From Blepharisma stoltei (taxonomy: Eukaryota > Ciliophora > Heterotrichea > Heterotrichida > Blepharismidae), in assembly GCA_914767885.1 (NCBI GenBank), contig CAJZBQ010000041.1:501001-565000 (forward strand): DNA of 64,000 nt, given 5' to 3'. The position numbers were made by a program, and so were the translations under genes. The notes beneath the pieces are model-generated. The model was not told the DNA's origin and ran no database searches. It was given only the letters and a program-made list of their open reading frames with translations. Shown here one piece after another: positions 33,419-42,305 of this stretch (position 1 is its first letter; every line of letters starts with the position of its first letter).

Positions 33419-34323
33419 TTATCTATCAACTCTCACAGTCTGCGGTTCCTCAATATATAATAATTCTTCTACTTGCCTTCTTGGAGAGTCATTTTCGCCT
33501 TCAACCTTTACCCGCTTTGCTGGTGGATTAAAGGGCAAAGGAATGGCTCCTGAGATATTAGGTCGTAGGCTAATAATATCGCTGCTACTGTCTTTGCACT
33601 GCTGATATATCATAAGTATAATCACTTGCATAAATTTCATTTTGCTTATTTATGGTAAATTGATTTTAAAATGTCAAAAAAATTTTAACATACCATAGAC
33701 TCAGTTTTATATATAATGACATGTCAAAATTTTTTTGACATTTTAAAATCAATTTACCATAAATAAGCAAAATAAAATATAGCAAAACATTATAAAATAT
33801 TTTTCACATTTTTTATTCTTTGGTTTGTCTGTCAGCACTGCTGGGCTATTAGCTTGTTTTCTTCAGAAAGGGTCTCAACCTTGTTTTTCAGTCTTTTCGC
33901 GTGCTCTTCTGACACAATAGTTTGATTATTAAGCTGAATTAATTGGCCTATTGCAGGGCCCAGCTCAGAATTTGCCAATTTTTGGCACAGCGCGAGGGTC
34001 ATTCCTTTATCTTTTTTGGTAGTCATTTTTTTTAAGAGCTCTGGCTTCTCCCTTGCGAAGAAAGGGTGATGAAAAATTTGGTTGGAGTCCTTAACCTTGT
34101 GAAAACCATAGTTATTAAGTTGCCTAATAAAGCTTGAATAATTATTGTGTTTGAAATATTTGGGTAGGACTGATTCTGTAAATGCTGGGATATTTTTGAT
34201 AGTGAAAGCGAGCCCATCATCAGTCCAAGTGCTTACAGATTCAAAGGCGGCGTCGTTTAAAATAGAAAAAAGCTTTTTTAAGAAAGGAGTTGATGATACC
34301 TCAGATAAGTCAGCTGATGACAT
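33419..34323 (-). CDS. HSF-type DNA-binding transcription factor
   Basis: ATG 34323. The HSF DNA-binding domain occupies residues 10-105: TPFLKKLFSILND, SVSTWTDDGLAFTI, LPKYFKHNNYSSFIRQLNNYGFHKV. A short coiled segment follows (RLKNKVETLSEENKLIAQQC). After a TGA (Trp) the frame meets TAA at about 33796, 17 nt before P1 IES 33631-33779. Beyond the IES the same frame continues with PPAKRVKVE (an NLS-like motif) to 33419. Excision of 149 bp keeps the phase but leaves the TAA, so the C-terminal part is either separate, or joined by another excision (for example TA in 'aaaTAtt'). Confidence 0.8.
33631..33779. mobile_element. P1 palindromic element / IES (149 bp)
   Basis: Second copy of the element at 16796-16946: TAAATTTCATTTTGCTTATT at the left, inverse of TATATTTTATTTTGCTTATT at the right, TA 33780 next. 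The centre is inverted relative to the other copy. Confidence 0.85.
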
Positions 34324-34407
34324 TATGATTTTTATTCAATCTAGAAAAATAAAATGGAAGTGGTTCTAGAATTAAGAGACTTATCATAATAATTTTTTAA
34401 GAGCACG

Positions 34408-37400
34408 CTAGTTAGGTTTAGTGTATCTTAAGTGATCTTTGATGATCCAGAGATAATCAATTTTTTCTAAAGCTATGGCGGAGTATTGTTCCCAGTAGAT
34501 GTGAGTTTTATTGAAAACTTTTATAAGAGTTTGCCTTGGATTCTCCAAGAGGGGAATCAAGATTATTTTTGACTGGAAAATTTAAGGAAAATCTATTATC
34601 TTCCCGTAGCCATAGTCTTCACTCATAAATGCTGTCCAAGGCATCCAGAGAGATGGAATTGGGTCGTTGTGACCCTTTTTGTTTCCTGCATTGCCACTAA
34701 TAATATATATTGGAGCATTTGGGTTTTTATGAGTATGAGAATCATCATACTCACTTTTTACTGTTGCGTTTTTATATATAGGAGTATCTCTTTCATAGTT
34801 GTGAACATGCCCTTCGAGAATTAGATCAATGCCATAGTGATTTCATATATCTTCAAACAAGGAATTATAAAGGGCGCTTTCTTCCCAGCATTCCCGACTG
34901 AAGACATGCTCAACGGAACAGTAAAATGCATGATGGGTTGCAACAATAATCCAAGGTCTTATATTTCTCTCATTATATTTAAATCTAATTTTTTATTATG
35001 GAGAATTAGGAGAATTACGCTAAATTACTTCCGCCTTTTTATTATGGAAATTTTTGAAAAAGTGTTGATATTGAAGAATCTGGGGATTTTCTGTGGAAAT
35101 TGTTATGAAGATGTTGCTCATGAGTGGAGGTGACGCTGATTTGGCGTTAAACTTTTTGCAGGATGTTGGAGATGCTTGTAGGCGAATTGGGCGATGCTGA
35201 TGAGGTCAGAGACTGTAGAGATAGAGAATATGAAGATAAAGATGTAGGAGGAGTGATGATGGGTACTGGCTAAGGTACCACATGTGAGATTGAGGACGAA
35301 GCTGATGATTTAGATGGAGGAGATGAAGGCAGAGGAGATGTAGAAAGTGCCCGCGAAGAAAATGGAGATAAGAATTTTAGCGGGAAAAATGTTAAAGTTG
35401 AAATTTTGGAGGAATTTTATTTTTCGCGAGAAAATGGTGAAGAAAAACAAGTCAATAAGAGCTGCCCAGGTGAACAAAAAGCTGGGAATTAGCGAAAATG
35501 ACCTTTTCTACAGCTATTTAGCAACATGTGATGATTTAACTATAGAAGAACTGGATGATCTGGAGGAGTACCTAGATAAATGCGAGGAAGATTTGTGGGA
35601 GGACGAACTTACTGAGAGCGAAATGGAAGAAGATGAGGAAAATGATTATTTGGAGGATACAGAACAAGAAATTGAGGAAAAATTGCTGGAATGAGCAAAA
35701 GAGCTCAAAGGAGAGGTGCTACCGCCATTTTTCCCATTCTCCATTTTCTCGCGGGCAATTTTTTGTGCATACGCTTCTCTCTAGTTACCACTTCATCAAT
35801 ACAGTCTTCAGTTCTATCTTTACCTCCATCTCTGTTTACTCTATTCTCATTAGTCATCACACTTTCACAAACCTTAGCATGACCTCCATCATCTAACGCC
35901 TCTTTCTCTTGATGTAATGCCCATGCGTATTTCGCACAAATTTCTTTTTCTGATTCGCAATACTCACAGTTTTCATAATCTTCATAATCTTCATAATCTT
36001 TATAATCTTCATAATCTTCATAATCTTTATAATCTTTATAATCTTCATAATCTTCATAATCTTCGTAATCTTCATAGTTTTCATAATTACCATAATCACT
36101 ACCAAAACAATCCTCAGCACTAGGTTTATAATTTTCTATATAATCATCATAGTACCTAGCGTCTTCTTCATCTGACCACATCTCAGTGATTTTGCTGTCA
36201 CTTCTCATATGAAATTCTTCAAAATCTTCTTGCACAAAGTCCTCCATTTCCCGCTAAAAAATTAACTATGCTCTGCCCGCTATAATTAATGATGATGATG
36301 AAATTTTGGAGGAGCTATTGTTGCGGCAATTGCTGTTTATTCAGAGGATCAGAGACTCTTTGTCATGATAAATAAAGGGAATGACAGAATAGAACCGAAC
36401 CCATAAAAATATTTAACCTCTCACAAATATCAGGTGATTGTCTATATTCTCAGGTTTAGAGCTGAATTCAGCCCAACTGTGTATTCTCAGAACCTGAGAC
36501 ATTTAAACCAAGCAAGTGTATAGAAATTGCCCGAGGATGGCGCAAAATAGCGCCATCCTCGGGCAATTTCTATATGCAAGGGTGGCGGACGGTGAAGAGA
36601 AGATGAAGTTCATATTATCGATGATCGCTGTTTATATGAAAATTATAGATTAGATTTTTTATTGGATAGCAGAATGAGGAGTATTGGTGAAGTTATTTAA
36701 AAAAAGGATTTCAAAATTCATGAAATTGCAATAATGATGAAAAAAGAGAAGAATGCTGACATCAATCAGCAGTAAAGTCTAAATAATAATAATAATATTT
36801 CTCTCATCATTTGCCTTTTCTAAATCCTCCAAAAGTCAATTTGTTTCAGTTAGTTGAGAGTCTTTAAGATTTTCACTCAAATACACTTCAGTATCCATCA
36901 TAATTCAATGAGCTGGGCCAAGATTGAAAGAATAGAAGCAGCTATTCCCATCATTCGCTTCATTTATTGGCATTTTAAACCTCTCCTTATAGTGAGTGAA
37001 ATTTGAAGCTAGCTCATGGTTTCCTGGAACTGTCATATAAGCAAAATTGGCAGCAATAGTCTGTATTTGATTCAAAAATTCGTCTCCATTTCTACCATCC
37101 TCTTCGTCCAAATTATAAGCAATATCTCCTAAATGAAGAATCCCTAACTATCCCTCCTCCATGAGCAAATAAAAATATTTTTGTTAAGGGTTAAAAAACT
37201 TTATAAATTTTATAATAACTTTTTATGAAATTAAAAAAAATCCCAATCGCAAAAATTGGAAAGCAAAGTTAATTTGATTTGTAAAATTTATGTTTTAAAA
37301 TGCAAGCTTTTAAAATTTAACAGAACTATAGAGAGATTTCATTAAATAAATTATCACTTATATACCAAATATTTTTCCATATAAATTTTTTGTTCTCTAA

Positions 37401-37969
37401 CTGAGTTTTTTTTTTAAACAAAAATAGCGGTTTTTCAAATGATGTTGCTCGCTCAAGCAGGGAGGGAATGGGGCGTAGAAATTTCTAATTTTTGAATGCT
37501 GATCCAGTAGTTGTTTCACATAAACTCCATTCGGGCCAGTTCCTCAATCCCCAAAAACAACAAGATCAATTTCATTATTTGCGTCTTGATATGGCTTCTC
37601 AGAGTCTGGAGTCCTCCCGCTGAATATAAAGTTCTCACTTTTGCCTTTTTCTGTTACTATATAGTATTCATAATAGCACTCAGGCCTTAAATCAGTCATA
37701 ATTGCTGTATGTATGAATTGAAACAGAACCATGATCTCACCCTTATTGAATTTTGTAGTATTCGGAAGGATGGTTTTTCAATTATCGGAATGCTCGATGC
37801 TTGGGCATATTATTGGCCGATAGGTCACATAGGTTGTGGTGTCAATGTTCGTTATCCATGTAACTCTCATTTCATTTTCCCTCTCAGTTCACGATAAGTG
37901 AATTTGTTCGGGCAGCAATAAACTGTGCCCTGCTTTCAAAATGCAGCTTATTATCACTAAGAATATCAT
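34408..37969 (-). CDS. Secreted purple acid phosphatase, cut by three IESs
   Basis: ATG 37969 opens with a signal peptide (MIFLVIISCILKAGHS). An FN3-like N-terminal region (MRVTWIT, DLRPECYYEYYIV) leads into the metallophosphoesterase motifs: GDWGTG, GDIAYN, GNHE, VATHH, and GHVHNYER. The family uses a dinuclear metal centre to hydrolyse phosphomonoesters. Segments removed: M2 at about 37145-37475, the 1.83-kb insertion 34962-36795 and a 30-bp IES at 34564-34593. The C-terminus (VFNKTHIYWEQYS) is reached only after the last one; stop TAG 34408. At the M2 junction (FY/LGILHLGDIAY) the frame is one base off or reads TAG, probably a homopolymer error. Confidence 0.85.
34564..34593. mobile_element. 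Very short IES (30 or 33 bp)
   Basis: Plus-strand TA 34564 to TA 34594 (or 34597). It contains the only in-frame stop before the conserved C-terminus of the phosphatase. Removing it joins YGYGKI(I)ILIPLLE in frame. Both lengths are multiples of three. It is unlike an intron (no GT...AG). Confidence 0.65.
35434..35694 (+). CDS. Acidic ORF inside the 1.83-kb insertion
   Basis: 86 residues from ATG 35434, which follows 'tttttcgcgagaaaatgg'. A basic start (MVKKNKSIRAAQVNKKLG) is followed by a strongly acidic helix (EELDDLEEYLDKCEEDLWED). No domain recognised. The frame is open further upstream to 35347, but the motif placement favours 35434. It converges on the next ORF with 10 nt between. Confidence 0.45.
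   Translation: MVKKNKSIRAAQVNKKLGISENDLFYSYLATCDDLTIEELDDLEEYLDKCEEDLWEDELTESEMEEDEENDYLEDTEQEIEEKLLE
35705..36247 (-). CDS. Acidic repeat ORF inside the 1.83-kb insertion
   Basis: 180 residues, ATG 36247, preceded by 'ttttttagcgggaa'. The middle is a tandem (YEDYEDYKD)n array from an ATAATCTTC DNA repeat (35978-36080, plus strand). A Cys-containing helix follows (CEYCESEKEICAKYAWAL), then a basic end (REKRMHKKLPARKWRMG). Unknown function; the DNA repeat is likely slippage-prone. Being in an IES, it would be absent from the somatic genome. Confidence 0.45.
   Translation of the reverse strand: MEDFVQEDFEEFHMRSDSKITEMWSDEEDARYYDDYIENYKPSAEDCFGSDYGNYENYEDYEDYEDYEDYKDYKDYEDYEDYKDYEDYEDYENCEYCESEKEICAKYAWALHQEKEALDDGGHAKVCESVMTNENRVNRDGGKDRTEDCIDEVVTREKRMHKKLPARKWRMGKMAVAPLL
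37149..37475. mobile_element. M2 element in the phosphatase gene (about 327-331 bp)
   Basis: The left end TA(ACTA)TCCCTCCTCCATGAGC and the right end AGGGAGGGAATGGGGCG precede TA 37476. Degenerate M2 termini and a typical interior. The exact left TA is ambiguous (37145 or 37149). Confidence 0.75.
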
Positions 37970-37980
37970 TATAATTTACC

Positions 37981-38591
37981 TATAGCCCAAGCCTACTTTT
38001 GGTGCGAGGTATTACGACATCTCCCGACGTCAATCGGGAAGTTGGATTTGCCAGCATTTCTGATACAACCAACTCCCTAACCCCCCCCCCCCCCCTCCGT
38101 GAGCGAACAAAAAAATTTTGTTCGCTCACGGAGGGGGGTTAATTTTTTTTTTTAAAAAAAATTTATATATAAATTTTATAAAAAATATTTTTTTCGAAAT
38201 TTAAAAAAATCCTAATTTGCAAAAATTGGGAAGCAAATATTAATTTAATTTGCAAAATTTATGTTTTAAAACGCAATTTGTTTAAAATTAAACAGAATTA
38301 GCTCTAGATTTCATTATACTAATTATCACTTATATATCAAAATTTTTTTCCATTAAAATTTTTTCTATTAAAAAAATTTTTGTTCACTCACGGAGGGTGG
38401 GTTTTTGGTCAAAAAATGGCGATTTTTCTAATGGTTTTGTTCGCTCACGGAGGGGGGGGGGGGGGAGTAAGTAGCAAGTCTGCTTCTTATTGGAGCTTTG
38501 CCATCTGGGAGTTGGTTTTACCATCAAATGTTGGCAAGCATAACTCTTCTATTGACGTCGGGATAGCCCATGCCAAAAGGAGGCTCGGATA
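37981..38591. mobile_element. TIR element (about 611 bp) hosting a nested M2
   Basis: Outer inverted repeats of about 100 bp: TATAGCCCAAGCCTACTTTT at the left versus TATATCCGAGCCTCCTTTTG (inverse) at the right, both followed by 'cccgacgtcaat' and 'aaccaactccc'. The nested M2 splits it. It lies between the 5' ends of the phosphatase and Sec15 genes. Confidence 0.75.
38078..38467. mobile_element. Full-length M2 element (390 bp), nested
   Basis: The best-preserved M2: the left end is a perfect palindrome around CTCCGTGAGCGAACAAAAAA. The right end holds two direct copies of GTTC(A/G)CTCACGGAGG near 38381 and 38439. TA 38078 and TA 38468 are the boundaries. It lies inside the TIR element 37981-38591. 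Confidence 0.9.
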
Positions 38592-38656
38592 TATTAACAT
38601 TTTTATTATATTCTTAAAATCATTTACAAGATTAAGGAAATTATTATCGATTAATA

Positions 38657-41600
38657 ATGGAAGCAAAATATGAAAGCATTGAAAATACAATTTGCAGTAA
38701 TAATTTGGATAAAAATACAATCCCAAGCGTGCTAAGTTTAATTTTGCAAGAAAGAAATCGTGCAAATATTTTAAGATCTCTCGAAAGACTGACTGAAGTA
38801 AAGGAGACTGAAATCCATGACCTTTGCATAGAGCATAGCAGAGATCTTCTCTTAGGCGTTGAAACTGCATCAAAATTGTGCGATTCCTTTAAAAACGCCC
38901 GCGAAGATGTAGGATTTTTACAGAGCGGAGTTCAAGAAGTTGGAAATCTTATCAATGAAGCCTATAAGAAAATTGAAATCCCAAAAAAGAAGCTGGAAAA
39001 CTCAGAAAAAGCTTTGAAACACCTCTCCGATATCAGCTATGCAGTTTCTTTACTAAATAAAGCTCAGTCACAAATTGTAAGCATGAGACATATATCAGCA
39101 CTGAGAACCCTAAATAAAGTAAAAGGCTTAAAGCTATTAAAGAAATCCTCAACAGATACCTCAAAAATGATTTTTTCCTTTGTTCCAAGATTTGAAGAAA
39201 TGATTGAAAGGCAAATCGAAGAAAGCTTAAGCGAATGACTAGTATCAACCAGAAAAATCGCCGAAGAACTTGGCAAGCAATTATTTTTGCAAGCAGAAAA
39301 CAGGGTTTCTTTTGAAAAAAAGAAGAAAAACAATGAGCCAAAATTTTCTGTAAAACCCCGAGAAACCAATATTTTAAGCATGCATACAAGAGAAAGTATA
39401 AGGCCTTCAATAAAACCATCTCGAGAGCTGAACTCTTATGAGCTTAGCAAAATGGCAAGTATGAGACAATCTACACGAAACCAATTAAAAATTGCTGACC
39501 ATAAGCAAGATTTCCATTTAATTACAATCAATTTTTCGAGTTTGTGACAATTTGAATCAGTTTTCGACGTTCTTGGCAAGGCAAAAGAATATAGGGAAAA
39601 ATTAAAGCACAATAGGAAGACTCAAATTTTGCAGACTACATCATTCTACCAAAACCATATCGAAAAATTCGAAGCTTTGGCTGGACAGATAGCAATTGAG
39701 AAAGAGCTATATGAGCATGATGATAGATTTAGGTCGGAAGAAGAGCTTCAAGGATTGTGGGTTGAAACTATCTCGCAATTGGAAAGAGGTTTGCATGAAA
39801 TTCTGGTGAGCTGCACAAGTGCTTTGGAAGTTCTTCAAGTTAAAAAGGCTATCGTCTTATTTATCCACTCAACTGTAAAATGTGACTTCATAATAATAAA
39901 ATGGCTATGTACAGAAAATGCTGTTTCCGACAACCCTTTCTCCTCTATTGTTTTTATTATTATGGCTTCAGTTTTCCATGTGGACTTTTATCCCAATTCC
40001 AATATGCAATTACTGCATAGGGTATTAGGTGGCTCAAGAAAGTAAGGAGACATATGGTTTTCACTTCCTGATGCACCAGAGTAAGGTGACACTCAGATGG
40101 ACGCGCTTTGAAGCTATAGGAAATCCCCGATGATGGCGCTCAATTGCCATCATCGGGCACCTACAGTAAAGGGTCCACACAGGAAATGGGTTCCACGTGT
40201 GAAGCCCTTTTTGACACTTTGAGAATCCTCACTTTCACGTGCCAAAAAGGGCTCCACATGTGGAACCTATTTCCAGTGTGGACCTGAACTGTAGTTGTCT
40301 GATGATGGCGCATTGAGCGCCATCATCGGGCAACTTGTATAACTTCGGACGAAGCGAAACACGGACGGTGAATAATTTCTAGCCGCTTTGGTGAGTCTTC
40401 TAGGATGCTTGCTAAACAAGATGGTTAAATTTAGAAATTTCAAATAGTGGCGTATGCATACCTAAATTATCTTGTAAAGGAACAACACAAATTAAAATCT
40501 AAATAATTAGTAGTCAAATGTGGCTTCACACATAGATCATATGAACTTTTTCAGTTGCTGAAAGAAAACCATTAACATTAATTAGTATTATGAGAGGCTC
40601 GTCGTTTTGGCGCTGGTTTCCCCTGCCCTGCCCTACCTCCACCCTTCACGCTTCACCCGGCTGCTCACTACCAATCGAACACGACCTTCAAGGTGTTACA
40701 CCTACTGGACGAGGATTGCAGTTGCTACCCGTATTGGATGAGTTACGCCACCTAGCAGTACGTCAACAGAGATTGCCTATTCCGAAAATTTGAAAAACAA
40801 ATTTTCTGGTAGGACTGTCGGCCAAGATGGAAATCCAAAGCCTGGGACGTAATGCCCAGTTTCACGCTAGGGAGTTGCCCGATTGATCAGGAGGGTACCT
40901 TCCCGATGCCGCTGAGCTTCCCCTTTCCAACCTTGGAATCCATCTCCCCTGAGGCTTAACTCTTGGTGTCAGAATGAGCTGCGGTCGGCCAAATCCGACG
41001 TTGGGCTCCACTGTGCCAAGGTAAAACCTAGCCGGATACACATTCCGAGCGCCTTTCCCCTTCCACAAGGTCCCCTGCAAACGCAGGCTACAGGTGTTGA
41101 GAAAAAGGGCTGGATCGCCGTCGCCATTTTAATGTATATGCTGAAAGAAAACCATTGAAGATTTTTAGACACTTTATCGAAACAATTTGTAAATGAATCA
41201 CAGAAAATCATAGACACAGAGACTTATCAGCCTCTTAGAGCGGACGAATTAGAAGGAGCACAGCTTGAAGCAATTGGGCTGGACCAAGAAGCTGATGAGG
41301 GCAAATACCCATTCAGTAAAACAGTTCCTGATCTTGGAAACCTACTTAAGAAATTTGTGTGGCATGATTTGGATTATTTAGAGCAAATCACTGAAAGTCC
41401 TGGAGAAGAATTGTTTAAAACTATCGACCAAATGATACACAAAATAAACGAGCAGCTTTTTGAACAAATCAGACACTCAACTGTAATGCAAACAGCAATT
41501 TTGGCAATAAATGCAAATTTTATATATAAAACTTTCAGCCACGTCTATGAATATTTCGAAGATATCACAGGAGCCAGCCGGGATTTTTCAGCAAGAGAAG

Positions 41601-42205
41601 CATTCATGCAGCTGAAAGAAAAATGTGAACATTCAATATTTTTGAAAATCCAAGAGCAGGTTGGGACTTATCTAAAGATGATAGTTGATTTCTTGCCAAG
41701 TTCTCCAAAAAGGCATGGCTGAATTGATGAAATGTTAATGTACATTGACAACACAACAGCATCTTTAGAAAAATTACTGGGAACTCAGCTCAGCTCAACT
41801 GCTATTCTTGCAAGTTTTCAATATATTTCAACTCAATTTATAGCAATACTCAACAGTCCTACAGTGCAGCAGTTTAACATATATTTGATTGAAGAAATCA
41901 ACCAGGATACAAGGATAATTGAAGAATTTATATCAAGGTCTCCAAACTGCTGCAGAATTCCAGGGCTTAATGACTCGCTTATTGAAATAAAAGAACTGAT
42001 TTTTGTGTTCGTAAATAATGATTTGGAGTCTCTTAAAGACTCATCATTAAGAGATAAGAAATACTCGAGGCTGCATTTAGAATATTTAATCCCTATTCTT
42101 GAAAAGTTTAAAGAAGTCAAGGGGAAATTGCCAAAGCAGAAAACTGCAGCTAATGTTGCGAAAAAATTAAAAGAAAGCAATAACCGTGGATCAATAACTA
42201 ATTAG
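38657..42205 (+). CDS. Exocyst subunit Sec15 (EXOC6)
   Basis: Three exonic blocks, 38657-39875, 40511-40572 and 41135-42205, sum to 2,352 nt, 783 residues, near the usual 800. Sec15 features: N-terminal coils (ERLTEVKETEIHDLC, DSFKNAREDVGFLQSG), a central 'LEVLQVKKAIVLFIHSTV' region, KYPFSKTVPDL (the PFSxxVP motif), HSTVMQTAILAI and a C-terminal VQQFNIYLIEE block. The exocyst tethers secretory vesicles to the plasma membrane. TGA is Trp at least four times (after SLSE, FSSL, ENH and KRHG). Two retroposons sit in the short middle exon. Keeping both target copies yields a repeated LKENH around the second junction. Confidence 0.9.
39876..40510 (+). mobile_element. R1 retroposon-like insertion in Sec15 (635 bp)
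   Basis: It starts TAATAATAAAATGGCTATGT after a 13-bp near-repeat AAATGTGACTTCA; the right copy at 40516 is AAATGTGGCTTCA. It carries two hairpins with the stem CCCGATGATGGC (40118-40160, 40288-40330) and a long palindrome (40165-40285). Excision between TA 39876 and TA 40511 is frame-exact. Tail: aaatctaaataatt. Confidence 0.85.
40573..41134 (-). mobile_element. R2 retroposon-like insertion in Sec15 (562 bp)
   Basis: 17-bp perfect duplication GCTGAAAGAAAACCATT (40557, 41140). On the minus strand it begins ATATACATTAAAATGGCG, the R2 5' signature. The duplication has no TA; excision between TA 40573 and TA 41135 leaves both copies and keeps the frame. GC-rich interior. Confidence 0.88.
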
Positions 42206-42305
42206 CTTATAATCATCACAGCTTACGGTGTCTTAAGTTGCTAGTGCTTAATTATTCTAAATGATTTAATAAAATACCTAGGAATGCCAAAATAATACTC
42301 TAAAA

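Larger units (their letters stand above)
34962..36795 (+). mobile_element. 1.83-kb retroposon-like insertion in the phosphatase gene
   Basis: It is flanked by the 13-bp duplication ATATTTCTCTCAT (34961, 36795) that contains TA. The right end is an (AAT)n tail (36780-36795), so the element is in plus orientation. It carries two convergent ORFs (35434-35694 plus, 35705-36247 minus) and a hairpin at 36526-36573 (GCCCGAGGATGGCGC and inverse). Exact removal joins DERNIRPWIIVATHH. Confidence 0.85.

Noticed and set aside
35978..36080. Tandem ATAATCTTC array that might be taken for a CRISPR-like repeat
   Set aside because: Units are 9 bp with no spacers and encode the YEDYEDYKD stretch of an ORF; simple slippage repeat.
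40590..41110. GC-rich block in Sec15 as bacterial contamination or horizontal transfer
   Set aside because: It is bounded by a 17-bp duplication and has the same 5' end as other R2 copies; composition is a family property.
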